DNA from: Brevibacillus centrosporus
GTDB lineage: Bacteria; Bacillota; Bacilli; Brevibacillales; Brevibacillaceae
Reading direction: 5' to 3'
Length of the DNA stretch: 64,000 bases
Assembly (NCBI RefSeq): GCF_003710815.1
Contig: NZ_RHHP01000003.1
Location: forward strand, 62,001 to 126,000
A program made the translations under genes and the position numbers. The notes under the pieces are model-generated. The model was not told the origin of the DNA. It did not search any database and saw only the letters and a program-made list of their open reading frames with translations. This document shows, piece by piece, positions 1-9,103 of the stretch (within the stretch, counting starts at the first letter, position 1; each line of letters starts with the position of its first letter).

Positions 1-487
1 GCCGCACACCCGTTACCTTTTCAATCAAAAGGCCGAGCCAGATCATCCCCAGATCACTGTAGATGACCTTTTTTCCGGGTTCTTGGAGAAGCTTCTGCTG
101 ATACAGCAGGTCTGGCAGCAGAATTTGGCTTTTGCGCGTACGCTCCTCGAGGTCGGCAGGAAGACCGGACGTATGGGTAAGCAGCTGAGCAATGGTGATT
201 GCCTTTTTGTCAGTAGGGCAATCGGGAAAGAAATATCCGATCGGGTCCTCCAATCGGATCTTCTCTTCTTGCAGCAAGAGCAGGAGGGCTGGCAGCGTCG
301 CCGTTACCTTCGTCAGGGAAGCCAGATCGTACAGCGTCTCTCGTGTGACTGGCTGGCTTTTATCCACACTTGTAGTGCCTACATCGCAGGAGAAGGCTAG
401 CTCACTCCCCTGCAAGACGCGCAGGGCTGCTCCTGGAAGCCACCCTTTGTCCACCCACTCCTGCAGCAAATCCTTCACATCGTCCAT
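1..487 (-). CDS. Serine hydrolase, beta-lactamase/PBP4* family (partial, runs off left edge)
   Basis: The first 162 residues of a serine hydrolase of the class C beta-lactamase/penicillin-binding fold are visible; the gene continues beyond base 1. The active-site SxxK is seen as SLTK near residue 60 and the second-motif tyrosine as YSDLG near residue 145. HTSG, common in this family, lies between them. The ATG at 487 follows the MurR-like gene by 13 bases, so the two are probably co-transcribed. In B. subtilis a gene of this family sits in the MurNAc-recycling cluster beside murR, which suggests a cell-wall recycling role here. That role is inference; an esterase or D-aminopeptidase cannot be excluded. 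Confidence 0.85.
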   Translation of the reverse strand, partial: MDDVKDLLQEWVDKGWLPGAALRVLQGSELAFSCDVGTTSVDKSQPVTRETLYDLASLTKVTATLPALLLLLQEEKIRLEDPIGYFFPDCPTDKKAITIAQLLTHTSGLPADLEERTRKSQILLPDLLYQQKLLQEPGKKVIYSDLGMIWLGLLIEKVTGVR

Positions 488-500
488 AGCCTCTTCCCCC

Positions 501-1370
501 TCAATTGGATGAGCGTTTTGTCCGACTCACAGCTACGCGCGTTTTTTCCAACAGCAAAATGACGTCCTCCTGCTTGCGGCTGACCATGGCGATGAACAAA
601 ATGTCGATTACATTCAGCTGAGCAATCCGCGATGCCATTGCGCCGCTGCGCACGCTTTTCTCGACCGAGCTGGTAAACAGCCGAATACTTGCCAAATCCG
701 CCACAGGCGATGAGCCGAACTTCGTCAGACTGATGATCGTCGCCCCCTGTTGCTTGGCCTCCGTCAGTGATTGGATAATATCCTCCGTTTGGCCGGAGTA
801 GGAAATGCCAAATGCCACGTCCTGCTCCGTCAAATTGACGGCAGAAGTCAATTGGGCATGAAAATCGGAATAGGCTTCGCACCACAGATTGATGCGGGAA
901 AGCTTTTGTTTGATATCGTCAGCGATTACCGCAGATGCCCCTACACCATACACGTCAATCTTCCGCGCCCGGGACAAAGCGTCAGCAGCCCGCATGACTT
1001 CTTCACTGGACAGAACAGACAGGGTATCCTGGATCGATTGGATATTATTCCAGCTTACGGCCTGCATGATGGAATCGACCGAGCCCTCCATCATGATTTC
1101 CTGGTAGCTGCCGACTGCGGATGTCTGCTTGTTCAAATCACCTGCAATACGCAGCTTGAGCTCCTGGTAGCCTTTCATATTCAAGGATCGAGCCAGTCGA
1201 ATGATGGTCGCTTCGGATACGCCGCTCAGCTCCGCCAGCTTTTGCACAGACAGTTTTACTACGTCTTCTGGATGAGCCAGAATGAACTGAGCCACTTTTC
1301 TCTCAGATGGCTTCAACTCGTCCAATATCGCTTGTAGACTGACAAGACCCCCATTTAGCATAAATGACAC
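501..1370 (-). CDS. RpiR/MurR-family transcriptional regulator
   Basis: A 289-residue protein with an N-terminal RpiR-type helix-turn-helix (about residues 10-85; VSEATIIRLARSLNMKGY is the recognition region) and a C-terminal SIS sugar-phosphate-binding domain (about 125-265; GVGASAVIADDIKQKL, SYSGQTEDIIQ). Such proteins sense phosphosugars. The GTG start at 1370 is preceded by a GGAG-type ribosome binding site. Together with the downstream serine hydrolase the context resembles MurR of the MurNAc-6-phosphate recycling operon, but the murQ/murP partners would lie outside the window, so the ligand is inferred only. Confidence 0.88.
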   Translation of the reverse strand: MSFMLNGGLVSLQAILDELKPSERKVAQFILAHPEDVVKLSVQKLAELSGVSEATIIRLARSLNMKGYQELKLRIAGDLNKQTSAVGSYQEIMMEGSVDSIMQAVSWNNIQSIQDTLSVLSSEEVMRAADALSRARKIDVYGVGASAVIADDIKQKLSRINLWCEAYSDFHAQLTSAVNLTEQDVAFGISYSGQTEDIIQSLTEAKQQGATIISLTKFGSSPVADLASIRLFTSSVEKSVRSGAMASRIAQLNVIDILFIAMVSRKQEDVILLLEKTRVAVSRTKRSSN

Positions 1371-1553
1371 CGCTTTCTCCAGATCTTACCTCTCATTTTA
1401 TGAAGCAATATTTCTTTAGTCAACCATTATCTAATAAACAATATTTCAAAAGTAGGAAAATAATGACTTCTCTGTCGATTCTCCCTCTTGACCTTTCCGT
1501 CACGTGGAGCCTTACGCTCAGTACCAGAACGTGAATGAAGGAGGATTTTTCAT

Positions 1554-2855
1554 ATGAATAGCAGGAAACGTTTCGTAATCAAAGGGTGCCAGATCCTCAC
1601 AATGGTCCGGGGAGACCAGCCATTCTTCGGAGACTTGCTCATCGAAGGCGGATACATCACCCGCATCGCAGCATCCATCGATGAACAGGCGGATCATGTC
1701 ATCGACGGGATTGGCAAGGTCGCGATGCCCGGGCTGATCAACGCCCACAACCATGCCGGGATGTCCTTGCTGCGCGGCTTTTCTGATGACTTGAAGCTGA
1801 TGGATTGGCTGGACAAAAAAATGCTACCTGCCGAAGCTCGGATGACCAAGGAAGACATCTATTGGGGAACCATGCTCAGTGCTGCGGAAATGATCGCTTC
1901 CGGCACAACTGCCTTTGCTGATATGTACGTACAGATGGATGCTGTCGCACAGGCTGTCGTGGACAGCGGTATGCGTGCTGCGCTGACTCGCGGGCTCGTT
2001 TTTCTGGAGGATGACGGTGGGCAGCGTATGAAAGAAGCCCTCGATCTCATTGAAAGCTGGACAGGCGCTGGCGACGGACGCATTACGACCATGCTCGGCC
2101 CGCATGCTCCCTACACCTGCCCCCCTCAGCCTTTGAAAGAAGTGATCGATCTGGCGCGAAGCCGGAATATCCCGATCCACATTCATCTGGCAGAGACGGT
2201 CGAGGAAGTGGAAAAAATCAGTGAGCGGTATCAAAGGACGCCAACGGAATACTTGCATGAGCTGGGACTTTTCGCAGGCAATCACGTCCTGCTCGCCCAC
2301 GGTGTTCACCTCACACAGGCGGACATAAAGCTCTTGTGCGGCATGCGCGGCGGGGTGTCGCATAACCCCGTCAGCAATCTCAAGCTGGCTTGCGGCATCG
2401 CTCCCATCCGCGGGATGATCGAGCAGGGAATTACGGTCGGTATAGGGACAGATGGAGCTGGGAGCGCAACGACGCTCGACATGTTTGCCGAAATCAAGGC
2501 TGCGGCGTGGATGCAAAAGCTGGACGCCGGTGATCCAACCGTCCTGCCCGCTGAGCAAGCCATGCGCATGGCGACGATCGAAAGCGCCAAGCTGCTCAGG
2601 ATCGACTCGGAGGTAGGTACATTGGAGGTCGGAAAACGCGCTGATCTCATTCTCATCGACCTGAACAAACCGCATTTGCAGCCTGTGCACGACCTCTACT
2701 CCCTGATCGCCTACAGCGCCACCGGAGCCGATGTCGACACGACCATCGTCAACGGTCAGATCCTCATGCAAGGCCGTCAGCTTCTCAGCCTGTCCTGGGA
2801 GGAAACCCGCCTGGAGGCAGCAAAGCGGGCGAAACGATTAGTGTCGGGTTTATAG
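1554..2855 (+). CDS. MTA/SAH deaminase-like amidohydrolase (TRZ/ATZ family)
   Basis: A 433-residue metal-dependent amidohydrolase of the MtaD/chlorohydrolase group, which deaminates 5'-methylthioadenosine or S-adenosylhomocysteine. Metal-ligand motifs are present: NAHNH near residue 65 (the usual HxH), IHIHLAE near 210, LLAHGVHL near 248 and GIGTDG near 298. Length is normal for the family. An AAGGAGG ribosome binding site precedes the ATG. The gene stands alone, divergent from the MurR-like regulator and followed by an interspersed repeat. Substrate assignment rests on family resemblance (LLRGFSDDLKLMDWL matches the MtaD pattern); guanine- or triazine-type substrates remain possible. Confidence 0.85.
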   Translation: MNSRKRFVIKGCQILTMVRGDQPFFGDLLIEGGYITRIAASIDEQADHVIDGIGKVAMPGLINAHNHAGMSLLRGFSDDLKLMDWLDKKMLPAEARMTKEDIYWGTMLSAAEMIASGTTAFADMYVQMDAVAQAVVDSGMRAALTRGLVFLEDDGGQRMKEALDLIESWTGAGDGRITTMLGPHAPYTCPPQPLKEVIDLARSRNIPIHIHLAETVEEVEKISERYQRTPTEYLHELGLFAGNHVLLAHGVHLTQADIKLLCGMRGGVSHNPVSNLKLACGIAPIRGMIEQGITVGIGTDGAGSATTLDMFAEIKAAAWMQKLDAGDPTVLPAEQAMRMATIESAKLLRIDSEVGTLEVGKRADLILIDLNKPHLQPVHDLYSLIAYSATGADVDTTIVNGQILMQGRQLLSLSWEETRLEAAKRAKRLVSGL

Positions 2856-2903
2856 AACAGATGCCATAGGAGAACCCTTTATGGAGCCTTATGCTTATCC
2901 GTA

Positions 2904-3040
2904 TTAGAAAACTTGGCTCCGCCAAGCTTTGCGGTGGAGGCTTAGTACCCAAAGGGCACAAGTCTCGCTAACTCTCTTCGTTCGAAGTCTCACTATGTTG
3001 CACTTATACTGGCTAAGAATCTTATAAATTCTTACTGTAC
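2904..3040. repeat. Interspersed repeat family A, copy 1 (plus orientation, with extra internal block)
   Basis: It starts with TTAGAAAAC followed by the hairpin CTTGGCTCCGCCAAG and ends with AAGAATCTTATAAATTCTTA, itself able to fold. Compared with copies at 21685 and 56999 it carries roughly 50 extra bases between the GCTTAG block and the TTGCACTTATACTGG block. It lies between the 3' ends of two convergent genes. Confidence 0.8.
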
Positions 3041-3044
3041 AAAA

Positions 3045-3080
3045 GAAGCCGCCTTCCTCTCGCAAAGGAAGACGGCTTTT
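3045..3080 (-). terminator. Intrinsic terminator of the UPF0173 gene
   Basis: AAGCCGCCTTCCT pairs imperfectly with AGGAAGACGGCTT; on the minus strand the hairpin is followed by a T-rich stretch, just downstream of the UPF0173 stop codon. Confidence 0.8.
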
Positions 3081-3094
3081 CACGCTCGCGTGCC

Positions 3095-3790
3095 TTACGA
3101 CAAACGCAACGATTCTCCTGGCTTCAATGCTTTCCCGCGAATATCCTTCTCCGCCAGCTCTGCTACAAACGCTTCGCCATCTTGCTTGATCGGTGGGAAG
3201 GTGTCGTAGTGAATCGGAATCACATAATCTGCTTTCACCCACTCTGCAGCTGTCAGTGCATCTTCTGGACCCATCGTGAAGTGGTCACCGATCGGCAGAA
3301 AGGCAAGATCGATATCGTGGCGATCACCAATCAGCTTCATATCGCCGAAGAGACCTGTATCCCCTGCATGGTAGACGGTTTTGCCACCGATTTCAATGAC
3401 AAAGCCACCTGGCATTCCCATGTACACGATCTGTTTTTGATCGTCCAAAACAACCCCTGAGCTGTGGAAGGCTTGGGTCATTTTTACTTTACCAAACGGT
3501 AGCGTAACCGTTCCGCCGAGGTTCATCCCGATCGTTTTGGCGCCTTGCCAAGCCAAGTAGGTCGCCAGCTCATGCGTCGCCACGATCGTCGCATCATTGG
3601 CCTTTGCCAGCTCGACCGCATCCAGAATATGATCCTGGTGACCGTGAGTCAGCAAAATATACTGCACCTGGATGTCTTCCAGCTTTGTTGTCGCCTGACC
3701 ATTTCCCGTGATGAACGGATCGATCATGATGGAGTGTCCTTCTGCAGTCAATTGAACGGAAGAATGTCCGTGAAACCTTACATCTAACAT
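3095..3790 (-). CDS. UPF0173 metal-dependent hydrolase (metallo-beta-lactamase fold)
   Basis: A 231-residue protein of the UPF0173 (YtkL-like) family of soluble metallo-beta-lactamase-fold hydrolases. The N-terminus reads [14 protein letters not shown] and the metal-binding HxHxDH motif appears as [12 protein letters not shown] near residue 50; further ligands are in [11 protein letters not shown] near 145 and PIHYDTFP near 200. Length matches the family, whose substrate is not firmly established. It is a single-gene unit with a good Shine-Dalgarno sequence upstream of the ATG and its own terminator. Confidence 0.92.
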   Translation of the reverse strand: MLDVRFHGHSSVQLTAEGHSIMIDPFITGNGQATTKLEDIQVQYILLTHGHQDHILDAVELAKANDATIVATHELATYLAWQGAKTIGMNLGGTVTLPFGKVKMTQAFHSSGVVLDDQKQIVYMGMPGGFVIEIGGKTVYHAGDTGLFGDMKLIGDRHDIDLAFLPIGDHFTMGPEDALTAAEWVKADYVIPIHYDTFPPIKQDGEAFVAELAEKDIRGKALKPGESLRLS

Positions 3791-3892
3791 CGTTTCCCCT
3801 ACCTTCTTCGTAGTCTTTCAATCTCCCTACTATGTTACCACGAAGGGGGGTGGGAATAAAATCCACTGCACGGGCGCAAATGTGCCGCCATC

Positions 3893-3960
3893 TCGCCATG
3901 CCTTGGCAAAGCCTTAGTTGCACTTATACTGGCTAAGAATCCTATAAATTCTTACTGTAC
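3893..3960. repeat. Interspersed repeat family A, copy 2 (5'-degenerate)
   Basis: The 3' half (CCTTAGTTGCACTTATACTGG, then AAGAATCCTATAAATTCTTACTGTAC) is almost identical to copies at 21685 and 56999, whereas the 5' hairpin end is degenerate. Same plus orientation as the other copies. Confidence 0.75.
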
Positions 3961-3962
3961 GA

Positions 3963-3990
3963 AAAAAGCTGCCGATTGCTCGACAGCTCG
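3963..3990 (-). terminator. Terminator after the small Sm-like gene
   Basis: On the minus strand AGCTGTCGA pairs with TCGGCAGCT and is followed by TTTTTT, downstream of the 4032-4226 gene. It directly abuts repeat copy 2. Confidence 0.7.
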
Positions 3991-4031
3991 AGGGACCATG
4001 CAGGCTTTGTCAGCATGCCCGGTCTACTCTC

Positions 4032-4226
4032 TTAGCAGTTAGGGTCGTGTTCGGTTACCGCAATAATTTTGGAATCGCGAATAATGGTCCTGCGATTATT
4101 GTCATGCTCGCGGAGGATCAATGTCGTCGATTTTACTTCAACCAGTCGTCCAAAAAAATTGCCACGTACCGTTTCTACTCTTACATTTTTTCCTTGAAGC
4201 TTCTTCACCTGGTCACTAAATGCCAT
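4032..4226 (-). CDS. Small Sm-like/DUF2642-like protein
   Basis: A 64-residue protein starting MAFSDQVKKLQGK. Its pattern of short beta strands (KNVRVETVRGNFFGRLVEV, then STTLILRE and RTIIRDSKIIAVTE) is that of a small Sm/LSM-like barrel, reminiscent of DUF2642-type proteins of spore-formers. I chose the ATG at 4226 because AAGGAGGGA stands at good spacing; a TTG two codons earlier is possible. It is monocistronic with its own terminator. An RNA-binding or coat-associated role would be guesswork. Confidence 0.7.
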   Translation of the reverse strand: MAFSDQVKKLQGKNVRVETVRGNFFGRLVEVKSTTLILREHDNNRRTIIRDSKIIAVTEHDPNC

Positions 4227-4473
4227 AGTCAATCCCTCCTTCTACAGCATCCTATGTACATTTGGCGTAGCCCTACTAGAGCAAAAGCGGAGAAGGACAG
4301 AAAATGTACTTGTACCCCTACATCATCTGTCCCGATTCCACGACTTTCATCACAGTCCGCCGGTATTTGTACGAACACTGCAGGAATTTGTCGCACGATT
4401 CGTTACAGGAAAACCACCATCTATCCAGAAACCGTATGGAAGATGGAAGGAAGAAAGACTGGAGGGATGAACG

Positions 4474-5070
4474 ATGGGAAATGTCATTGAGCTTGTGGCA
4501 CGGGAACGCACGTACAGCGGCAGAGAGGTTGCAGAAATGCTGGGGATTGGTGCAAGCACGCTGAGAAAGTGGAGCATGCTGCTCGAACAGCATGGCTACT
4601 GGTTTTTGCGAGACAGCCAAAACCGGCGGGAGTACAGGCAGCTGGATGTTGCCGTACTGCAGCGCTTTTACCGTTTAACCAAGGACCAGCTCTTCCCACA
4701 GGAGCAAGCGGCCCTCATGGTCGTCAATCATGTGACTGATGGTCCGATGCTTGCACAGCAAGAGACCGCTGTCACACTCGCTCCTGCGTTGAGTGTTCCT
4801 GCCTCCGTACCCGCTCCTGTTCAAACCAACAACTGGGAGGAAAAGCTGCATGCCCTTGCCGCTCACGTCCAGCAGCAGGACGCAGCCCATCACGCTTTGG
4901 TAGAACGTGTAGAAAAGCAGGAAGCCTATATCCGCTCCAGCCTGAAGGAACGGGATCGACGGTTGCTGAAAGCGATGAACGATATCATGGACGCCAAGGT
5001 ACAGCTCGCCAAAATGAAGGACGAGCAGCGCAAAACCTCGATCTGGCACAAGCTGTTTCGCATGCAATAG
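4474..5070 (+). CDS. MerR-type helix-turn-helix protein with coiled-coil tail (DUF3967-like)
   Basis: A 198-residue protein. Residues about 13-65 form a MerR/RacA-like winged helix-turn-helix (YSGREVAEMLGIGASTLRKW). A Pro/Ala-rich linker follows at about 95-120, then a long helix rich in charged residues (EERVEKQEAYIRSSLKERD-like) that matches DUF3967-type tails and should form a coiled coil. It has no ligand-binding domain. Such proteins in Bacillota are related to chromosome-anchoring or regulatory proteins, but no specific function can be given. It is transcribed alone, divergently from the small Sm-like gene. Confidence 0.75.
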   Translation: MGNVIELVARERTYSGREVAEMLGIGASTLRKWSMLLEQHGYWFLRDSQNRREYRQLDVAVLQRFYRLTKDQLFPQEQAALMVVNHVTDGPMLAQQETAVTLAPALSVPASVPAPVQTNNWEEKLHALAAHVQQQDAAHHALVERVEKQEAYIRSSLKERDRRLLKAMNDIMDAKVQLAKMKDEQRKTSIWHKLFRMQ

Positions 5071-5085
5071 CCAAAGGACAAGAAA

Positions 5086-5116
5086 AAACCTCCCGTCGCA
5101 AAGGACAGGAGGCTGA
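5086..5116 (-). terminator. Terminator of the M20/carbamoylase operon
   Basis: On the minus strand CCTCCTGTC pairs with GACGGGAGG and is followed by TTTTTTC. It lies downstream of the M20 gene stop and also close to the end of the converging 4474 gene. Confidence 0.7.
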
Positions 5117-5136
5117 TCATAACTGTTGCTGCGTGT

Positions 5137-6324
5137 TTATTCCACTTCCATCACGATTTTTCTCGCAGCATGGACGAACATTTTTACGCCTACCGCAAGC
5201 GCATCCTCGTCGATCGTAAAACGTGGATGGTGATGTGGATAGGTGATGCCTTTCTCCTTGTTGCCTGCTCCTACGTAGAAGAAGCAGCCCGGAGCTTTTT
5301 GCTGGAAGGCCGAGAAGTCTTCCCCGCCCATGTTCGGGCGCATATGATCAACCCACTCAGCTCCCAGAGCTTCTACGACGACGTCTTCCATCAACTGGGT
5401 TACTTCGGCATCATTGATGACTGGACGATAGCCAAATTCATAGGTGAATTCATAGGTTGCACCATGCGCCTCGGTAATCCCTTTGATTACACGCTCCATG
5501 AGCTTTGGCACTGTCTCGCGCAATTCTTTGTCAAAGCTGCGCACCGTTCCGCAAATTTCTACAGCTCCCGGAATGACGTTGTGCGTCGTACCGCCCACGA
5601 ACTTGGTCACAGAGAGCACCAGATTGTCCAATGGATCGGTAGTGCGGGAGACGATATGCTGCAGGTTGGTTACGACCTGCGACGCAATCGCGATGCTGTC
5701 GATGGTTTGATGCGGAAGTGCTGCGTGACCGCCTTTCCCATACACGTTGATCCAGAACGTATCAGGGGCTGCCATCATCGGTCCAGGGCAGATCCCGATG
5801 GTTCCGTACTCCATCGTCGACCACAGATGGGTACCGATCACCAGGTCAACGCCGTCCATTACGCCTGCTTGCACCATTTCTTCTGCGCCGCCCGGATAGA
5901 TTTCCTCAGCATGCTGAAAGAAAAAGCGCACTTCCCCTTTGATTTTATCCTTCATGCCAGACAGGATCTTGGCCGTTCCGAGCAGCATGGAGGTATGCCC
6001 GTCATGACCACAAGCATGCATGACACCCGGGTTTGTGGAGATGAAATCGAACGTGTTTTCCTCCGTGATCGCAAGCGCGTCAATATCCGCGCGCATCGCC
6101 AGCACCTTGCCCGGCTGGGAGCCGATCAGACGTGCCATGACACTGTTTTTGGTTGGACGTGAGAGCTCCAGATTGTCAAAGGTCGACAAGATATCATAGA
6201 TGAACTGCGCCGTCTTCTCTTCGTGAAAGGACAGTTCTGGATGCTGGTGCAAATAACGCCGCCATTCAATTACTTGTTGCTTGACCTGCTCTACCGCTTG
6301 GTTTAGCTCTGCTGCTACTGTCAT
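5137..6324 (-). CDS. M20 family N-acyl amino acid amidohydrolase
   Basis: About 395 residues of an M20D-type amidohydrolase (hippurate hydrolase/N-acyl-L-amino acid amidohydrolase family). Seen motifs: RRYLHQHPELSFHE near the start, MRADIDAL (Asp ligand), HACGHDGHTSMLLG (metal and catalytic site near residue 105), HAEEIYPGGAEE (Glu/His ligands). I prefer the ATG at 6324 because GGAGGAGGAGAAGG directly precedes it; an ATG at 6342 lies upstream of that site. It follows the carbamoylase-like gene by 36 bases and is probably co-transcribed with it, forming an N-acyl/N-carbamoyl amino acid degradation unit. Confidence 0.9.
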   Translation of the reverse strand: MTVAAELNQAVEQVKQQVIEWRRYLHQHPELSFHEEKTAQFIYDILSTFDNLELSRPTKNSVMARLIGSQPGKVLAMRADIDALAITEENTFDFISTNPGVMHACGHDGHTSMLLGTAKILSGMKDKIKGEVRFFFQHAEEIYPGGAEEMVQAGVMDGVDLVIGTHLWSTMEYGTIGICPGPMMAAPDTFWINVYGKGGHAALPHQTIDSIAIASQVVTNLQHIVSRTTDPLDNLVLSVTKFVGGTTHNVIPGAVEICGTVRSFDKELRETVPKLMERVIKGITEAHGATYEFTYEFGYRPVINDAEVTQLMEDVVVEALGAEWVDHMRPNMGGEDFSAFQQKAPGCFFYVGAGNKEKGITYPHHHPRFTIDEDALAVGVKMFVHAARKIVMEVE

Positions 6325-6360
6325 TTCCTTCTCCTCCTCCAAATGCCTCTCGTTTATCGC

Positions 6361-7590
6361 TTATTTCCCACTCGCCAAAGAAAGCACGGTACGATACAGG
6401 ACTTGTGCGCCGTTCCCACAATCTTCTTTGCTCGTATACTCCGCCGGATTGTGACTGATACCATCCTTGGATCTGGCGAAGATCATCCCCACGGGACACA
6501 GCTCGGTAAGCTGCATGCAATCGTGTCCAGCCCCGCTTGGAAGGGTAATCGTCTCGAGTCCCTCGGCCGCACACGCAGCCTGGATCGCCGATCGAATTTC
6601 CTCGGAGCACACAGCTGGATTGATCCGCTGCAGCAGTTCTACTTGCAGCTTGACACCACGTTTGGCACAGATCGCTTCTGCTTCGGCCATGATCGCTTGC
6701 TCCACCTGATCACGCACCTGAATATCCACGTCCCGCAAGTCCAGCGTAAATTCTACGCGTCCCGGAATGATGTTGACGCCTCCCGGGAAAACCTGCAGCT
6801 TTCCGACTGTTCCGACACTGATTTCCTGACGAGCTGCCTGGCGCTCGATGACGAGCATCACTTCTGCTGCTGCTGCCAACGGGTCTTTTCTCATGTTCAT
6901 CGGCGTGGCACCTGCGTGACCGGCCTCGCCCTCCAGAATGAACTTCAGCCAGAGCGGACCTGCTACCCCACTGACGATTCCGACAGACAGATCGCGGCTT
7001 TCCAGTACTTTTCCTTGCTCGATGTGCAGCTCCACGTACGCCTTTACGCTGCCAGGCTCTCTCGCTGCCTTGCTGATCTGAGCTGGGTCCAGGCCGACGT
7101 TTGCCATCGCTTCGGCAATCGAAATCCCTGCTTCGTCCCGACTGACCAGCTCGTCCTCTTTCAGCAAGCCCGCAATACCGCGGCTGCCGATCATTCCGTA
7201 GCCAAAGCGGGTACCTTCTTCATCTGTAAAAGCAATCACTTCGATGGGATGCTCGGTCTCAACGCCCTGCTCATTCATGGTTTGCAGCGCTTCGACACCG
7301 GAGAGCACGCCGAGCGGTCCATCGAAATTCCCTCCGCTCGGTACCGAGTCCAGGTGAGAACCAATCAATACCACAGGAGCATTTGGGTTTGTTCCCTCTT
7401 TGCGGCCGATCAGATTGCCTACCTCATCTTCTCTCACAGAGAGTCCCGCTTCTTTCATGAATCCTGTAACCAGGTCTTTGGCTGCACGCTCTTCCGGGGA
7501 AAAAGACAGCCTCGTGATTCCTCCCACTTCCTGAGTACCAATGGAACTCAGCTGCATCAATCGGTCCCACAAACGATCCGCATTGATCAA
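6361..7590 (-). CDS. N-carbamoyl-L-amino acid hydrolase / allantoate amidohydrolase (M20 HyuC/AllC type)
   Basis: A 409-residue zinc-dependent amidohydrolase. Family signatures: [20 protein letters not shown] near residue 80, [11 protein letters not shown] near 125, [14 protein letters not shown] near 190 and [15 protein letters not shown] near 225. These enzymes open N-carbamoyl amino acids, allantoate or ureidoglycolate; the exact substrate cannot be read from the motifs. The start is TTG at 7590 behind GAGGAGGTG. It lies between an upstream putative regulator and a downstream M20 enzyme, all on the same strand. Confidence 0.9.
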   Translation of the reverse strand: MINADRLWDRLMQLSSIGTQEVGGITRLSFSPEERAAKDLVTGFMKEAGLSVREDEVGNLIGRKEGTNPNAPVVLIGSHLDSVPSGGNFDGPLGVLSGVEALQTMNEQGVETEHPIEVIAFTDEEGTRFGYGMIGSRGIAGLLKEDELVSRDEAGISIAEAMANVGLDPAQISKAAREPGSVKAYVELHIEQGKVLESRDLSVGIVSGVAGPLWLKFILEGEAGHAGATPMNMRKDPLAAAAEVMLVIERQAARQEISVGTVGKLQVFPGGVNIIPGRVEFTLDLRDVDIQVRDQVEQAIMAEAEAICAKRGVKLQVELLQRINPAVCSEEIRSAIQAACAAEGLETITLPSGAGHDCMQLTELCPVGMIFARSKDGISHNPAEYTSKEDCGNGAQVLYRTVLSLASGK

Positions 7591-7733
7591 GATGAAGCAC
7601 CTCCTCGTACGTCTATTTTTTACGTCGATTCTTTAATAACGGTTGATTTTCGGTTATGTCCTTTAATTGTATAGTAGTCTGTCTATTTTGAAAAGGATAA
7701 CCCGAGTTGTCGATTCGGATTTTTTCTAGAAAG

Positions 7734-9032
7734 CTACCACGTAATCCGGTAAACTTTGCGAGGACGTCCCCGCGGATTCGGGCTTTCTTCTCCAACCACC
7801 TTCGCGAGCCCTTTGGATTCCAGCTCCATGAGGATTCGGCGAGCGCTGCGCGGCAAGATTTGCATCGACTGCGCCAGCTCATGGGCATTGATCTCCATGG
7901 TCTTTCGCTTACGGAGAATCGAGTCCAGCTTGGATAAGGTGAGCACGCTGAGCGATGTTTGTTCGCCGAGCTTCTGCAGCCGTGCAGAGACACTGCTGTA
8001 GGACAGCTGCTCACTGCTGCCCAATGGGCCAACAATGCTCTTGTCGTCAAAAAACACCATCCAGTTGGCAGCCCCTCTCTCCTTGGCATGGAGCAAAGCC
8101 GTTCCCGCATGGATTTCCGCTTCGTTGGCCGTCTTGCCAATCCCGATCCCGCATGTGACAGCGTCCGCCTCGATTCCAAAGCCTTCCTCCAGATCCGGCA
8201 TCGTCGTAAAGCCAGTCGTCGCGTTCTGCAAAATGCCTCGGGTCGTAAAGATGGCATAGCGTCCCGGTCCCGCTGTTTTTAAAGAGCCGTGCAAATGCTT
8301 GGCGTAGCGCAGCAGCTTTTCCATCGTCTTGATTTCCGCATTTTGCCAGTCGTCTGTCGCAAACGTGCCTCCTGCCAGCTCGCGGAACGGGTCGATCTCC
8401 ATCATCTGCACCGCGATCTGTGTGTCTTTGAAGTGCAGCATTTCATTGGTTCTCAGCAGCATGTGGATCACTGCCTGCACACCTGAACGAGTCGGAAGGA
8501 CACGATGCACGGGTACTCCCCTTTCCCGCAGCTCCAAATCAGCTGTACGCAAGCAGGTCACCGCCGCACGGGTCTTGCCTTCCTTCCACAGCTGCTCATG
8601 GTAGTCAGCGAGCTCGCCTGCCGTGATCACGCCATCGTAATGCTTGAGCCAGCGATGACCGCCCTCGATCCCTGCTTCCTGCAGAAACAGGTCCAGCTCA
8701 TCGACAGAAAACGTATCGAAGCTGACATCCTGAACCCGGATATTTTGTTGATGGGACAAATAAAGCAGTGTTCGATAAAGGCTTGCCCCCATATGCGGGA
8801 CATACGCCATGGGGACCTTCACCTTCCCCCATGCCTTCACCAAGCTGTACGGTACTTTACCGGAAAATAGCCACATATCCGCATCGTGAACGTGCGGCTC
8901 TAGTAAATCAACGATGTCTTCTTCCTTCCAATAGACGATTTTCAGACATTCCAATTCCGAAAATTCTCGTGTGACAGACTCGATAATCTCCAAGGAATCG
9001 TCCGCGCCCAAGACCCCTAGACGTAGCTTCAA
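7734..9032 (-). CDS. Putative transcriptional regulator with C-terminal winged helix, unrecognised sensor
   Basis: A 432-residue protein I do not recognise by name. The N-terminal third (MKLRLGVLGADDSLEIIESV) resembles a receiver- or PrpR-N-like sensory fold. The centre (about 240-330; GPGRYAIFTTRGILQ, then EADAVTCGIGIGKTANEAE) resembles the GGDEF-like fold seen in PucR/CdaR-type regulators but lacks a GGDEF catalytic motif. The C-terminus (about 370-432) has a winged-helix pattern ending in NPRGRPRKVYRITW. It precedes the carbamoylase and M20 genes by 143 bases on the same strand, so it probably regulates them. Ligand unknown. Confidence 0.6.
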   Translation of the reverse strand: MKLRLGVLGADDSLEIIESVTREFSELECLKIVYWKEEDIVDLLEPHVHDADMWLFSGKVPYSLVKAWGKVKVPMAYVPHMGASLYRTLLYLSHQQNIRVQDVSFDTFSVDELDLFLQEAGIEGGHRWLKHYDGVITAGELADYHEQLWKEGKTRAAVTCLRTADLELRERGVPVHRVLPTRSGVQAVIHMLLRTNEMLHFKDTQIAVQMMEIDPFRELAGGTFATDDWQNAEIKTMEKLLRYAKHLHGSLKTAGPGRYAIFTTRGILQNATTGFTTMPDLEEGFGIEADAVTCGIGIGKTANEAEIHAGTALLHAKERGAANWMVFFDDKSIVGPLGSSEQLSYSSVSARLQKLGEQTSLSVLTLSKLDSILRKRKTMEINAHELAQSMQILPRSARRILMELESKGLAKVVGEESPNPRGRPRKVYRITW

Positions 9033-9103
9033 GGCGTGCCCTTCTTTCCTTCGATGTTTCTTTTACGATAGCAGATATGCGTTTGCGAGGAAACGCTTGC
9101 TTC

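Noticed and set aside
1824-2771. A 315-residue minus-strand frame inside the MTA/SAH-deaminase-like gene
   Set aside because: Shadow of a gene with clear metal-ligand motifs.
5170-6162. A 330-residue plus-strand open frame antisense to the M20 gene
   Set aside because: The M20 motifs on the minus strand are decisive; no ribosome binding site on the plus strand.
6343-7674. A 443-residue plus-strand open frame across the carbamoylase gene
   Set aside because: Antisense to a canonical M20 enzyme; rich in Cys/His/Arg as expected of shadow frames.
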